A DNA stretch of 64,000 bases from Cyanobacteria bacterium FACHB-63 (GTDB lineage Bacteria > Cyanobacteriota > Cyanobacteriia > Leptolyngbyales > Leptolyngbyaceae): assembly GCA_014695255.1 (NCBI GenBank), contig JACJNX010000031.1:154847-218846 (forward strand). Direction: 5' to 3'. The translations under genes were made by a program, and so were the position numbers. Of this stretch, positions 25,348-35,034 are shown piece after piece. The notes beneath the pieces are model-generated. The model was not told the DNA's origin and did no database searches. It saw only the letters and a list, made by a program, of their open reading frames with translations. The stretch's first letter is position 1. Every line of letters starts with the position of its first letter.

Positions 25348-26436
25348 GTGGTTAACGTCAAGAGTTTATTCTCAAAAAAATCAAGGGGGGTTGGCATTGA
25401 GTTAGCCGCCGATCGCCTCAATCTTGCGGTACTCCGCAAACAGGGTCAAGGCTATCGGCTCAGCACTTATGCCACGGTTCCCGTTCCTGAAGGTGTGTTT
25501 CACGAAGGGCAAATTACCGATCCGCCCGCGATGGCAGAGATTATTCAATCTGCGTTAGCCGAACACAAAATTAAAGTCAAACAAGTCGCAACGGCGGTTC
25601 CTGGCGGACGCGACACCGTGACGCGGATCATTCCGGTTCCGGCAGAACTCGACGATCGCGAACTGCGCGAAATGGTGCTGAATCAAGAAGCCGGATTGTA
25701 TCTGCCGTTTCCGCGTGAGGAAGCCGATGTGGATTATCAAAAGTTGGGTCTGTTTGTGGATGAGGATGGCATCGAGAAAGTGCAGGTTCTTCTAGTTGCG
25801 ACCCGTAAAGAAGTGACTGATACCTACCTCACTACCTTTCAGCAGGCGGGATTGAAGGTGGACGTTTTAGAAGTCAGCAGTTTTTCTCTGATTCGGACGA
25901 TTCGAGAGCAGCTCAGACAGTTCGCACCGCAAGAAGCGGTGGCGCTCGTTGATATTCAATTTGAAAATACCGAAATCTCGATCACGGTCGATGGGGTTCC
26001 TCAGTTTTCGCGCACGGTTCCGATCGGAACCTATCAAATTCAGTCGGCTCTTTCTAGAGCGATGAACCTGCCCCCTTCGCGGAATATCGACTTACTGCAA
26101 GGCATGACGATTCCTGTAACGGAGTCGAATCGTCCCGGTGGTAATCCAGGTGCAACGGCAATGTTGCGGGTACTGGGAGAACTGAGCGACGAACTGCGGC
26201 GATCGGTGGACTTCTACCTGAATCAAGGTGAAAACCTGGAAGTGGCTCAAGTGATGCTGGCAGGTCCCGGAGCCGCGATCGGACAGTTAGACGAGTTTTT
26301 TACCCAACGGCTGAGTCTGCCTTGCAGCTTAATTGATCCGGTGTCTGCATTGTCGCTGAGTGCAGAAGACATTCCAGCGAATTTGCGACCCGGTTTAGGT
26401 GTTGTACTCGGTTTAGGGTTGCGGGAGGCATGGTAA
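25348..26436 (+). CDS. pilM: Type IV pilus assembly protein PilM
   Basis: 362 residues starting at GTG. Actin/FtsA-like fold: GVGIELAADRLNLAVL is the phosphate-1 loop, and ALVDIQFENTEISITVDGVP and MLAGPGAAIGQLDEF mark the second half. PilM is the cytoplasmic ring partner that binds the PilN N-terminus and links the motor ATPases to the periplasmic alignment complex. First gene of pilM-N-O-Q; pilN begins directly after its stop codon. Confidence 0.95.
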   Translation: MVNVKSLFSKKSRGVGIELAADRLNLAVLRKQGQGYRLSTYATVPVPEGVFHEGQITDPPAMAEIIQSALAEHKIKVKQVATAVPGGRDTVTRIIPVPAELDDRELREMVLNQEAGLYLPFPREEADVDYQKLGLFVDEDGIEKVQVLLVATRKEVTDTYLTTFQQAGLKVDVLEVSSFSLIRTIREQLRQFAPQEAVALVDIQFENTEISITVDGVPQFSRTVPIGTYQIQSALSRAMNLPPSRNIDLLQGMTIPVTESNRPGGNPGATAMLRVLGELSDELRRSVDFYLNQGENLEVAQVMLAGPGAAIGQLDEFFTQRLSLPCSLIDPVSALSLSAEDIPANLRPGLGVVLGLGLREAW

Positions 26437-27306
26437 ATGTACAGTTTAGATATTAATTTTCTCAAGGATAGAGCAGAGAGTAAGCCCGATAAGCGGCAAG
26501 GCAATCGACCCAGAGCGATCATGTCAGCCGACGATCGTCGCCCCTTATTTTTAGGCATTGCGGCGATGGTCTTTTTCCCGGTGCTGGCAGGATCGCTGTT
26601 CGGGATTCTCACTCTGCGAAATGGTGATCTAGAGCGGCAGCAAGCCGATCTGGATGTGCAGCTTGGCAACCTTGAAGTCGAGAAGAAGAATCTATCCAAG
26701 GTAAAAGAAGAAACCAAGCAGGCGACCGAAGAAGCACAAGCCCTGGCAACGGTGTTTAACCAAATTAAGCCGTGGTCAGCGATGACGCAGGACATTCGCG
26801 ATCGCTTACCGAAGAGCGTTCAGATTGCCTCGGTTGCCCAGATCGCTCCCGCAGCAGGCGCGGCACCGACTCCCGCAGCAGGTGCCGCGCCACCCGTCTC
26901 GTCCCGCATTGAAATCAAAGGCATTGCCAATTCGTTCAATGATGTCAACGATTTTATGCTGACGCTTCAGCAGTCGAACTTCTTAAGAGCCGATCAAACC
27001 AAAGTGGTGAGTGCGGAGCTAGGAGAAGAGAAAGCGCTGCAAATCCCTGAATTTCCGGGAGTTAAGCGAGAAATGGGTGAATTCAAGCCGCCTCGCCTAC
27101 CGCGCAAGGTATCTTTCACGATCGCCACCGCCATTAACGATGTGCCTGCTTCAGAACTGATCCGGGAACTCGATCGTAAAGGTGCCGTGGGTCTGGTGAC
27201 GCGGATCGAAGCCTTGAAACAGCGCGGCGTGATTTCGGCTACCCCAACGAAACCGACCTCACCGACTCCCGCAGCAACTCAAACGGACGGAGCGAAAAAA
27301 CCATGA
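26437..27306 (+). CDS. pilN: Type IV pilus assembly protein PilN
   Basis: 289 residues. The start MYSLDINFLKDR matches the PilM-binding INFL motif. One membrane span lies at ~41-63 (FLGIAAMVFFPVLAGSLFGIL), followed by a periplasmic coiled coil (QQADLDVQLGNLEVEKKNL) and a C-terminal ferredoxin-like fold. It overlaps pilO by 4 bp, so translation is probably coupled. Forms the inner-membrane alignment platform with PilO. Confidence 0.95.
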   Translation: MYSLDINFLKDRAESKPDKRQGNRPRAIMSADDRRPLFLGIAAMVFFPVLAGSLFGILTLRNGDLERQQADLDVQLGNLEVEKKNLSKVKEETKQATEEAQALATVFNQIKPWSAMTQDIRDRLPKSVQIASVAQIAPAAGAAPTPAAGAAPPVSSRIEIKGIANSFNDVNDFMLTLQQSNFLRADQTKVVSAELGEEKALQIPEFPGVKREMGEFKPPRLPRKVSFTIATAINDVPASELIRELDRKGAVGLVTRIEALKQRGVISATPTKPTSPTPAATQTDGAKKP

Positions 27307-28178
27307 CGGCTGACTTTATTCCTGATTCAGAGTTTGAGAGTACCCCGAACTATCCCACTGCGTTTGGCATTACCTTTACGCCAATGATTAGCGGGGTTGT
27401 GTTGGGGGTGATGGGTCTGCTCGGCGCAGGCGCGCTCGTCAGCTATCTGGTGATGCCTGCTTGGGAAGCGAATCAAGCCTTGGATGCCAAGGTCAAAGAA
27501 AAGACTCAGCAGCTTCAGCAACAAGGCGAGATTCGCAAGCAAATTCAAGAGGCTAAAAACCAGCTAGAGCAAGCGAAACAAAGACGCGATCAGGTTTATA
27601 GCCTATTTGCGAACGAAAAAACGCTGAACACGCTGTTATTTGACCTCAACCAACTGATTGAGCGCAACAATGCAGGCTTATTAGCTGCAAGAAACACCAA
27701 GCTCAATGCTTGTCCGGTCTATGTGCAGCAATTATTTGCAACGCCTGGAGGTGCCCAAGAATTCCAAGACCGCTTTGGGCAACTGGTAGCAGAAGCCAAG
27801 CTGCGGCGGTTCAAGCCAGATGAGAAGGGAGCAGCAGTGATTAGTGATAGTTCGCTGGGTGCGCCGATCAATAACAAGCTCAAGCGCCAAACGATCGATG
27901 TTGAAATTCGCGGCAATTTCAACCAAACGCAGTCGATTTTTAGAACGATCGAGCGTCTACAACCTTTGCTGCTGGTGCGAAACCTATCAGTCAAAGTCGC
28001 AGATAACAAGGTGTCTGAAGGCTTGTACGAGATTCAGCCCGATGGCACGATTCGCTATCTGACGAACTGCCAACCGGACAATCAAATCACCACGACGTTT
28101 CAGATGGATGCGCTGATGCCGCTGACTGAAGTCGAACGCAAAGCAGCGCAAGCTGCCGCGCAACCCCCGAAACCATAG
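27303..28178 (+). CDS. pilO: Type IV pilus assembly protein PilO
   Basis: 291 residues; one membrane span (~28-52, MISGVVLGVMGLLGAGALVSYL), then a long coiled coil (KVKEKTQQLQQQGEIRKQIQ) and a periplasmic alpha/beta domain. PilO pairs with PilN and contacts the secretin. No pilP gene follows, as is usual in cyanobacteria; pilQ comes next after 37 bp. Confidence 0.93.
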   Translation: MTADFIPDSEFESTPNYPTAFGITFTPMISGVVLGVMGLLGAGALVSYLVMPAWEANQALDAKVKEKTQQLQQQGEIRKQIQEAKNQLEQAKQRRDQVYSLFANEKTLNTLLFDLNQLIERNNAGLLAARNTKLNACPVYVQQLFATPGGAQEFQDRFGQLVAEAKLRRFKPDEKGAAVISDSSLGAPINNKLKRQTIDVEIRGNFNQTQSIFRTIERLQPLLLVRNLSVKVADNKVSEGLYEIQPDGTIRYLTNCQPDNQITTTFQMDALMPLTEVERKAAQAAAQPPKP

Positions 28179-28215
28179 CTGTAGTTCCTGATTCCCCCAA
28201 GGAGGAGTGTATCCC

Positions 28216-30603
28216 GTGAAAGAGCTTCGATTTCTCAGCTTAGCGACTGCTGCGACCCTAGCGCTAGTCAGTCAACCGCCTGCTTTGGCAAATCCCACTC
28301 AGGTTACGAATGTCACGGTCAACCCGAATGGTTCTGGCTTTGATGTGGTGCTGCAAACTCAGGGCGATAAACCTCCCCAGGTGTTTAACGTCAATCGCGG
28401 CAATACCTGGAATGCGTATGTGTTCAACGCTCAGATCGCGCAGCCGTACCGCCAGAGCAATCCAGCACCGGGCATTTCTCAAATTTCAGTGGTGCCATCG
28501 GGTGCGAATGGGGTGCAGGTGTCGGTGGTGGGTACGAGTGCAGCACCGATCGGACAGATTGCCAGCCGCAATGCTCAGGGTGTGATTTTTAATGTTGCGG
28601 GTGCAGGTGGTGCGCCCAATGCTGCCGTTCCGGTGACTGTTCCGCCTGCGGGGAAAAAGGTGGCTCAAGCGGCTCCTGCCCAAGCGACTCCTTCGGCTCC
28701 ACTACCGACGACTCCGATCGCTCAAGCGATGCCGAATTCGACGACTCCGGTAGCTCCGTTTGTGCCGAGCGCTCAAGTGCCAAATCAGGGACAGCCGACG
28801 GTTCCGGTGGCTCCTGTGCCTCCCTTGCAGCGTCGCGCCGTTGCGCCTCCGGTGGGCGATCAGGCAGTGTCGCAGATTGATACCTCTCCAACGACCGTAG
28901 ATTTAGGCACGAATGAGCGGATTCCGCGTTTGGTGCTGCGCGATGCTCCAGTGCGCGAAGTGCTATCGCTGTTAGCGCGAGCAGCAAACTTGAACCTGGC
29001 TTATAGTGAGTCGGCGGCTGGAGGACAACCTGGAGCCGCGCCTGCCGCAGGACAAGCTGGAAAAGCGAATGGCCCTACAATCTCGCTTGATATTCAAAAC
29101 GAGTCGGTTCAGGATGTCTTTAACTATGTGCTGAGAGTAGCTTGTATTCCCGTGTCCGGTGCTGCGGGTGGTGCGCCTGGTGGTTCCTGTGCGACGCTTG
29201 ATGTGAATCGGGTAGGACGTACAATCTTTGTCGGTCCGCGTTTGCCGGATGATGCGCGGAACATCATTTCACGCACGATTCGCCTGAACCAAGTTTCTGC
29301 TGCTGATGCTTCTGGCTTCTTGACCGCTCAAGGGGCAGAAACACAGCGTTCTTTTGAGCAGATTCAGATTCAAACCGTCGGAGAAGGGGCAGCTGCTCGA
29401 ACGATCGAGACGCGCACCCCCACCATTCTCTCGCTCAGAGCAACCGAGGGAACTGCACCGCTCGTGTTGCGGGGATTAGCTGTGACCTCAAACGATCGAC
29501 TCAATTCGATTACACTCACCGGAGCGCCACGCAAAGTTGAGATTGCAACTCGCCTGCTGGGTCAACTCGATGCTCGAAAGCGTCAAGTTGCGCTCAACGT
29601 CAAGATTGTGGACGTGAACTTGCTGAAAACAGACGACTTTAATACAAGCTTCTCGTTTGGCGTAGGCAATAACTTCTTTAGCGTCGATCGAGGGGCTGCA
29701 CTGTTTAACTTTGGCTCAGTTCGTCCACCGACAAATGCAGAAATTGCAGGTTCGCTGACAGCACGCCCCATTACAAGCAATCTTTTTCCTCAAGGAACCA
29801 CAGTTGAGCCTTTCTTAGATACTCCAGGTGGTGCGCCTTACTCTGGAGGAACAACAAACACACCAGTTTTTGGTGACATCAGCACTGCTCGTCCACCTTT
29901 TGGAACATCTAGTAATCCATTTCAGCCAGGGGTGTCGGAGATTACACCTCCTCAAGGCACTAGTCCAGGACGCGTTGAGTTCAAGCTGCCAACCTTGTTC
30001 CAGTTTCCAAGTCGTTTCCTAGCACGATTACAATCGCAGGTGACGAGCGGAAACGCCAAGATTCTCACAGATCCGACCGTTGTTGTTCAAGATGGTGAAA
30101 ATTCCACAGTAAAACTGGTTCAAGAAGTCTTCAGTGGTTTCCGTCGCTCAGCGTTTGTTGATGAACCGATTATTCGAGAAGCAGGGTTAATCCTGAATCT
30201 TAGAGTTGATCGTATCGATGATAATGGCTTTATTACCATGCGAGTCAACCCAATAATTTCGACTCCGGGTAGTCCGGTTCAAAGCTCACAGGGTCAAATT
30301 ACGCTTGTCACCTCTCGAAGTATCGAATCGGGTGCAATTCGGGTACGCGATGGACAGACCTTAATTCTGTCTGGAATTATTCAAGAGAGCGATCGTACTT
30401 CTGTCTCTAAGGTTCCGATTCTGGGCGATTTGCCTTTATTGGGTTCATTGTTTAGAAGCACCAATCGCAACAACACGCGCCAAGAAGTCATTGTGATGAT
30501 CACTCCGCAAGTTCTGGATGACAGTGATCAATCGGGCTTCGGTTATGGCTATGTTCCCGGTCGTGAAACTCGTCAGTTCTTGCAGCAGCAAGAGAACCGC
30601 TAA
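28216..30603 (+). CDS. pilQ: Type IV pilus outer-membrane secretin PilQ
   Basis: 795 residues. GTG 28216 is chosen because AAGGAGG lies 10 bases upstream; the GTG at 28207 is too close to it. A signal peptide (KELRFLSLATAATLALVSQP) leads to an AMIN domain (~25-125), a Pro/Ala-rich linker, an STN/secretin_N region (~235-330, 345-450) and the secretin beta-barrel (~590-775) with IRVRDGQTLILSGIIQES and VPILGDLPLLGSLFR. It forms the outer-membrane pore for pilus passage; AMIN targets it to peptidoglycan. A palindromic terminator follows. Confidence 0.96.
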   Translation: MKELRFLSLATAATLALVSQPPALANPTQVTNVTVNPNGSGFDVVLQTQGDKPPQVFNVNRGNTWNAYVFNAQIAQPYRQSNPAPGISQISVVPSGANGVQVSVVGTSAAPIGQIASRNAQGVIFNVAGAGGAPNAAVPVTVPPAGKKVAQAAPAQATPSAPLPTTPIAQAMPNSTTPVAPFVPSAQVPNQGQPTVPVAPVPPLQRRAVAPPVGDQAVSQIDTSPTTVDLGTNERIPRLVLRDAPVREVLSLLARAANLNLAYSESAAGGQPGAAPAAGQAGKANGPTISLDIQNESVQDVFNYVLRVACIPVSGAAGGAPGGSCATLDVNRVGRTIFVGPRLPDDARNIISRTIRLNQVSAADASGFLTAQGAETQRSFEQIQIQTVGEGAAARTIETRTPTILSLRATEGTAPLVLRGLAVTSNDRLNSITLTGAPRKVEIATRLLGQLDARKRQVALNVKIVDVNLLKTDDFNTSFSFGVGNNFFSVDRGAALFNFGSVRPPTNAEIAGSLTARPITSNLFPQGTTVEPFLDTPGGAPYSGGTTNTPVFGDISTARPPFGTSSNPFQPGVSEITPPQGTSPGRVEFKLPTLFQFPSRFLARLQSQVTSGNAKILTDPTVVVQDGENSTVKLVQEVFSGFRRSAFVDEPIIREAGLILNLRVDRIDDNGFITMRVNPIISTPGSPVQSSQGQITLVTSRSIESGAIRVRDGQTLILSGIIQESDRTSVSKVPILGDLPLLGSLFRSTNRNNTRQEVIVMITPQVLDDSDQSGFGYGYVPGRETRQFLQQQENR

Positions 30604-30628
30604 CGCAAACACAATCTAGAGCTACAGT

Positions 30629-30654
30629 GCCAGAACTTCGATCGAAGTTCTGGC
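30629..30654. terminator. Palindromic terminator after pilQ
   Basis: A fully self-complementary 26-bp palindrome, 26 bp after the pilQ stop, followed by TTTATT on the plus strand. It abuts the convergent gene at 30656, so it may act in both directions. Confidence 0.8.
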
Positions 30655-30655
30655 T

Positions 30656-30901
30656 TTATTCGTCACCGTAGTAGATATTTTCTCGATCGTAGGCTTCATC
30701 TGGTAAGCTTCCACCTGTGAGCGGGAACTGTGAAGCCCACTCTTCTAAATCTTTTGCGCGTTCTGCGGGTGTTGTTCTTTGCCAAAGTGGAGCCGACGAT
30801 TTCTCAGCTTGAAGCTTGATCGAAGCAATGAAGCTCTCAACTTGTTTCAGTTGATCATCATTCAGCTTGTCGATTTCTTGTTTGACTTCTTCTTTCAGCA
30901 T
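30656..30901 (-). CDS. Antitoxin-like small protein
   Basis: 81 residues, starting MLKEEVKQEIDKLNDDQLKQ, mainly helical and acidic, ending LPDEAYDRENIYYGDE. The helical N-terminus followed by an acidic 'DEAYDRE.IY' tail resembles DUF2281-like antitoxin proteins of cyanobacteria, usually paired with a PIN or RelE toxin. No toxin gene is adjacent; upstream (14 bp) lies an Uma2 gene. Function inferred only loosely. Confidence 0.6.
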   Translation of the reverse strand: MLKEEVKQEIDKLNDDQLKQVESFIASIKLQAEKSSAPLWQRTTPAERAKDLEEWASQFPLTGGSLPDEAYDRENIYYGDE

Positions 30902-30915
30902 GGCTTCGTAGGACT

Positions 30916-31509
30916 CTATTCTTTCATCGTAAGCGATCGCTCCTCAGCACCCAGATTGATATCCTCATAGAGCACCGCGATCGGGAAAGCCAAATCCACA
31001 CTGGTTAAAATAATTTCGTCGCCGTCACCATAAGAAGTTAACTCCCATTTCTGATTCTGATTCAGTCGAAAAATCTCAACGTTTACACTATCAGAGCTAA
31101 TCAAAACGTACTCTTTGAGACTTTTAAGCTTTCGATATTGAGCAAACTTACCGCCACGATCGTAAGCTTCTGTGGTTGGTGATAGCACTTCAGCAATTAA
31201 GCAAGGATATTGCACAAATCTCAGTGCAGTACGATCGCGTACATCGCAAGTCACATTCACATCGGGATAGAAGAAAGGTCCGTTTTCTGTGACTCCAACC
31301 TTTGCACCAGAAGTGAAGACCTGACAACCGCGACCGCGTAGATGATTTTTTAATAGAAATATAAAATTTGCAGCAACTCCGCTATGCGGAAGTGTACCGC
31401 CTGTCATCACATACACTTCACCTTCTGCATATTCATAGCGAATTTCTTGCTGCTCTTCCCATTTCAGGTACTCTTGGGGACTAAACGAAAATTGAGGATT
31501 AGCAATCAT
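30916..31509 (-). CDS. Uma2 (DUF820) restriction-endonuclease-like protein
   Basis: 197 residues. Typical Uma2 blocks: FSPQEYLKWEEQQEIRYEYAEGEVYVMTGGT, FYPDVNVTCDVRD, CLIAEVLSPTTEAYDRGGKFAQYRKLKSLKEYVLI. The PD-(D/E)xK-like catalytic elements are FYPDV and LIAEV. These proteins are highly multiplied in cyanobacteria and their cellular role is unknown; a nuclease or mobile-element origin is suspected. Likely co-transcribed with the small gene 14 bp downstream. Confidence 0.9.
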   Translation of the reverse strand: MIANPQFSFSPQEYLKWEEQQEIRYEYAEGEVYVMTGGTLPHSGVAANFIFLLKNHLRGRGCQVFTSGAKVGVTENGPFFYPDVNVTCDVRDRTALRFVQYPCLIAEVLSPTTEAYDRGGKFAQYRKLKSLKEYVLISSDSVNVEIFRLNQNQKWELTSYGDGDEIILTSVDLAFPIAVLYEDINLGAEERSLTMKE

Positions 31510-31599
31510 ACGATTTTCCCGAAGATATCAGATGTTCTTACTCTAGCGGCTTCCACTTCTTGATACGCTATCGTTTGAGGAAACACAACAATTCTAACG

Positions 31600-32235
31600 A
31601 TGGGCTTACAAGTCAAAATCTGCGGCATCACCAAACTCGATCAAGCGATCGCAATCGAACAATCCGGAGCAACGGCGATCGGCTTTATCTGTGTTCCAGG
31701 AACTCCGCGCTACATTGATGCAACCAACATTCGAGTCATTGCTAACTCTCTATCTGTTGATCGAGTGGGAGTGTTTTTAGATGCTGAGATCGACACCATT
31801 GAAGAAACTATCAGAGTTGCAAATCTCAATGTAGTACAACTTCACGGCAAAGAAACCCCGGAATTTTGTCAAAAAGTCCGATCGCTCAATGTCAAACTGA
31901 TCAAAGCATTAAGGATTCGATCGCAAGCAGACTTAGAACAATCGATCGACTATCAATCTCATGTCGATGTACTGTTACTCGATGCATATCACCCCACGCA
32001 AGCAGGCGGAACGGGATTAACGATCGATTGGACAATGCTGAAATCATTTCGCCCTAGCTGTGATTGGTGGTTAGCAGGTGGACTGAATCCGCACAATGTC
32101 AATCATGCTCTTAGCTTAGTCTCACCCGATGGCATCGATTTATCGAGCGGATTAGAAAACGCCCCAGGTGATAAAAACCTGGAGCGCGTTCAACTGCTAT
32201 TCAACCAACTAAAGACTTACCAGAACGAAGGCTGA
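31600..32235 (+). CDS. trpF: Phosphoribosylanthranilate isomerase
   Basis: 211-residue TIM-barrel enzyme of tryptophan synthesis converting N-(5-phosphoribosyl)anthranilate to Cd[36 protein letters not shown] holds the catalytic Cys. [33 protein letters not shown] (with Asp) and [12 protein letters not shown] complete the family signature. It is a stand-alone gene, as usual in cyanobacteria. Its last 19 bp overlap folE on the opposite strand. Confidence 0.95.
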   Translation: MGLQVKICGITKLDQAIAIEQSGATAIGFICVPGTPRYIDATNIRVIANSLSVDRVGVFLDAEIDTIEETIRVANLNVVQLHGKETPEFCQKVRSLNVKLIKALRIRSQADLEQSIDYQSHVDVLLLDAYHPTQAGGTGLTIDWTMLKSFRPSCDWWLAGGLNPHNVNHALSLVSPDGIDLSSGLENAPGDKNLERVQLLFNQLKTYQNEG

Positions 32236-32897
32236 TGACGAATCAAGTTCAGATACTCCTCGCGAGTCTTCTGATCATCCTGAAACACACCGACCATCGC
32301 ACTTGTCACTGTCCAAGATCCAGGCTTCTGCACTCCACGCATGACCATGCACATATGCGAAGCTTCCATCACGACTGCGACACCACGCGGCTGAAGCACT
32401 TCTTGTAGCGCCTCTGCAACCTGACGAGTCAATCGCTCTTGCACCTGTAACCGCCGCGAATACATCTCTACAATCCGCGCCAGCTTACTCAAGCCCACAA
32501 CCTTCTCATTTGGAATGTATGCAACATGCGCCCGTCCCATAAATGGCAGCATATGATGTTCGCACAAGCTGAAAAAGTTGATGTCGCGCACCAACACCAT
32601 TTCATTGTGTCCTTCATCAAAGATGGCACCGTTGACTAGCTCTTCAAGCGATTGGTTATAGCCGCTCGTTAAAAACCGCATGGCATCCGCAACCCGCTTC
32701 GGAGTCTTCAGCAAGCCTTCGCGCTCAGGGTCTTCTCCCACCCCGATCAGCATCGTCCGCACCGCCTCCATCATCTCCTCATGAGTTCTCTCATCGCTCG
32801 GCGGCGTAACCTTCACTTCTTGCCCGTTCTGCGTGTTGCGATCGGGTCTCGACTCTAAATTCTTGGCGCTAAATCCATTTGGAGGGGCAATAGTCAT
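32217..32897 (-). CDS. folE: GTP cyclohydrolase I
   Basis: 226 residues from ATG 32897 (MTIAPPNGF); a TTG 24 bp upstream is rejected. Converts GTP to dihydroneopterin triphosphate, the first step to folate and, through queD, queuosine. Motifs are [22 protein letters not shown] (zinc Cys and His), [28 protein letters not shown], and [18 protein letters not shown], with the second zinc Cys. It overlaps trpF by 19 bp. Confidence 0.96.
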   Translation of the reverse strand: MTIAPPNGFSAKNLESRPDRNTQNGQEVKVTPPSDERTHEEMMEAVRTMLIGVGEDPEREGLLKTPKRVADAMRFLTSGYNQSLEELVNGAIFDEGHNEMVLVRDINFFSLCEHHMLPFMGRAHVAYIPNEKVVGLSKLARIVEMYSRRLQVQERLTRQVAEALQEVLQPRGVAVVMEASHMCMVMRGVQKPGSWTVTSAMVGVFQDDQKTREEYLNLIRHQPSFW

Positions 32898-32951
32898 GAT
32901 TGTTGCAAAATAAGTGTGCAATAAAAAAAGCGTTCAACCAGCAAACTTGTC

Positions 32952-33677
32952 TTAGAACGTTCCGGCATTTGGCATGAGAATCATCTCTTCTACCACTGCG
33001 CGATCGTTCATCGTTGCAGCCTGCACGATCGCGTCTGCCACAATGTCTGGAGTTAACATTGCCGAGCGATCGAAGTCTGCGTTCACCGTTTCGGTATCCC
33101 AAATACCGGTATTAACCGACCCCGGTGACAGGGTTACTACTCGAATTCCGTGTGAGCGCTCCTCAGCCGCCAGAGTTTTCGAGAGTGCTAGTATCCCAAA
33201 CTTGCTGACGCAATACGCGCCCCAGTCAGGAAAGGTTTGATGCGCGGCGATCGAAGCGATGTTGATGATCGTGCCGCGTTTTTGGCTTCGCATTCCGGGT
33301 AGAACCGCTTGAATGCACTGAAAAACACTGGTGAGATTGAGATCAATCACACGCTGCCAATGGTCTAGCGGCATTTCTGCAAGTCCGCCTGTGTATGCCA
33401 TGCCTGCGTTGTTCACCAGAATGTCGATATTGCCAACCTGAGAAACCAGGGCTGCGATCGCAGGTCGCACTGCACTCACATTCGCTAAGTCCAACGCGCA
33501 AGTTTGGGCATCGACACCGAGCGATCGGGCTTCTTGCGCGACGGCATCTAATTTAGATTGAGAACGGCTCACGAGGACAAGGTTGATGCCTGCTTTTGCA
33601 AAAGCAAGAGCGGTAGCCTGTCCGATTCCACTGCTTGCCCCGGTAATCAGGGCGCGTCGATCGAGGGAGGAGGTCAT
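32952..33677 (-). CDS. Short-chain dehydrogenase/reductase
   Basis: 241-residue classical SDR: cofactor motif TGASSGIGQ (11-19), NNAGM, catalytic Ser in INIASIAAH and Tyr-x3-Lys in YCVSK. The basic SRSQSK after beta-2 suggests NADPH. Closest in pattern to YdfG-like or 3-ketoacyl-ACP reductase-like SDRs; the substrate is unknown. It is upstream of folE on the same strand (gap 54 bp), with a weak hairpin and T-run in that gap. Confidence 0.9.
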   Translation of the reverse strand: MTSSLDRRALITGASSGIGQATALAFAKAGINLVLVSRSQSKLDAVAQEARSLGVDAQTCALDLANVSAVRPAIAALVSQVGNIDILVNNAGMAYTGGLAEMPLDHWQRVIDLNLTSVFQCIQAVLPGMRSQKRGTIINIASIAAHQTFPDWGAYCVSKFGILALSKTLAAEERSHGIRVVTLSPGSVNTGIWDTETVNADFDRSAMLTPDIVADAIVQAATMNDRAVVEEMILMPNAGTF

Positions 33678-33872
33678 GAATCCTCAGTCAAAAAGCTTAA
33701 TAGGGTTAGAAAAAGTTGAAAAATGCGGCTACCTTCGGTCAGTCACGATTAAGCGTAGCGGTGTAAAACGGCGATCATGTACTGGAGCAAAGAACCGAGG
33801 GAAACTTGAGTCAGCAAAGTGTCAAATGAGTAAGATTTTACAATTCGTTACGTTCTTACTCATTATATCGTG

Positions 33873-33905
33873 CAGCGGTGCGAATTTGAGTGACTCGCAC
33901 CGCTG
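33873..33905. terminator. Hairpin downstream of accA
   Basis: An 11-bp perfect stem (33873-33883 with 33895-33905) and 11-nt loop just after the accA stop. There is no strong T-run on the minus strand, so it is a terminator or transcript-end stabiliser by position only. Confidence 0.5.
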
Positions 33906-33909
33906 ATTT

Positions 33910-34905
33910 CTACACATGAGTTGGCAATCCAGCTTCGGTAAATACGCCAATATTACGAAACTTCTGATAACGTAGCTCTCGCCGCTGAGTTGGCGTGAAT
34001 TGATCTAGCTCGTTGAGATTTCGCAGAATTGCTGCTTTTAAGATTTCTGCGGCTTCTAATGGATCGTTGTGCGCGCCACCGATCGGCTCAAGTAAGACTT
34101 CATCCGCAATTCCCATTTCTTTTAGGTCAGGGGCAGTAATCTTCAAGGCTTCTGCGGCTTGTGCAGCTTTCGACGCATCCCGCCATAAGATCGTAGCGCA
34201 AGTTTCCGGGGGTGCGACGCTGTAGACGGCATGTTCAAACATTAAGAGCCGTTCTCCAACTCCGATCGCCAAAGCTCCCCCCGATCCGCCTTCACCAATA
34301 ACGCTGCAAATGATTGGCACTCCAAACGCAAACATTTCGCGTAGATTGTAGGCGATCGCTTCTCCCTGTCCGAATTGTTCAGCTTCGAGTCCTGCCCATG
34401 CCGCAGGCGTATCGATAAATGTGAGAATTGGCATTCCGAAGCGATCGGCGTGTTCCATCAGTCGAATCGCTTTACGGTATCCACTCGGCGATGCTTGTCC
34501 AAAGTTGCGCTGAATATTGTCTTTGGTATTTCGTCCTTTTTGCTGGCCGAGCATCACAACCGGACGACCTTCAATCTGCCCGACTCCGCCCACGACTGCT
34601 GGGTCATCATGTCCACCGCGATCGCCATGTAGCTCTATCCATTCATCGCTAATCGCTTGAATGTAATCGAGCGTACTCGGTCGGCGCGGATGACGGGCAA
34701 CTTGCAAGCGCTGTGCTGGAGTTAGTCCGCTAAAAATTTCTTTACGAAGCTCGATCGCACGTTTTTCGAGCAGCGCGATTTGATCAGACAAATCGACTTC
34801 GTTTTCCTCAGCGAGTTCTCGAACTTGAGTAATGCGGGCTTCGAGTTCAGCGAGAGGTTTTTCAAAATCGAGCAAAATTGGACGACGATCAGCGGAATTT
34901 GGCAT
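33910..34905 (-). CDS. accA: Acetyl-CoA carboxylase carboxyltransferase subunit alpha
   Basis: 331-residue crotonase-fold subunit that, with AccD, moves carboxyl from biotin carboxyl carrier protein to acetyl-CoA to make malonyl-CoA for fatty acids. The sequence shows [73 protein letters not shown] and [17 protein letters not shown] (oxyanion glycine motif). Normal length. Single gene, as usual in cyanobacteria. Confidence 0.97.
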   Translation of the reverse strand: MPNSADRRPILLDFEKPLAELEARITQVRELAEENEVDLSDQIALLEKRAIELRKEIFSGLTPAQRLQVARHPRRPSTLDYIQAISDEWIELHGDRGGHDDPAVVGGVGQIEGRPVVMLGQQKGRNTKDNIQRNFGQASPSGYRKAIRLMEHADRFGMPILTFIDTPAAWAGLEAEQFGQGEAIAYNLREMFAFGVPIICSVIGEGGSGGALAIGVGERLLMFEHAVYSVAPPETCATILWRDASKAAQAAEALKITAPDLKEMGIADEVLLEPIGGAHNDPLEAAEILKAAILRNLNELDQFTPTQRRELRYQKFRNIGVFTEAGLPTHV

Positions 34906-35034
34906 CGAGCACCACTCCTAAAATTGAGGAGATGTGATTTTCCCTGTTCTAGATTAGCGGATTGCTGTGCTTAACCACTAGCGATCGGTGAAAAACTATG
35001 GAATGATTTCGACTATCTGCTGATTCATTTTCAT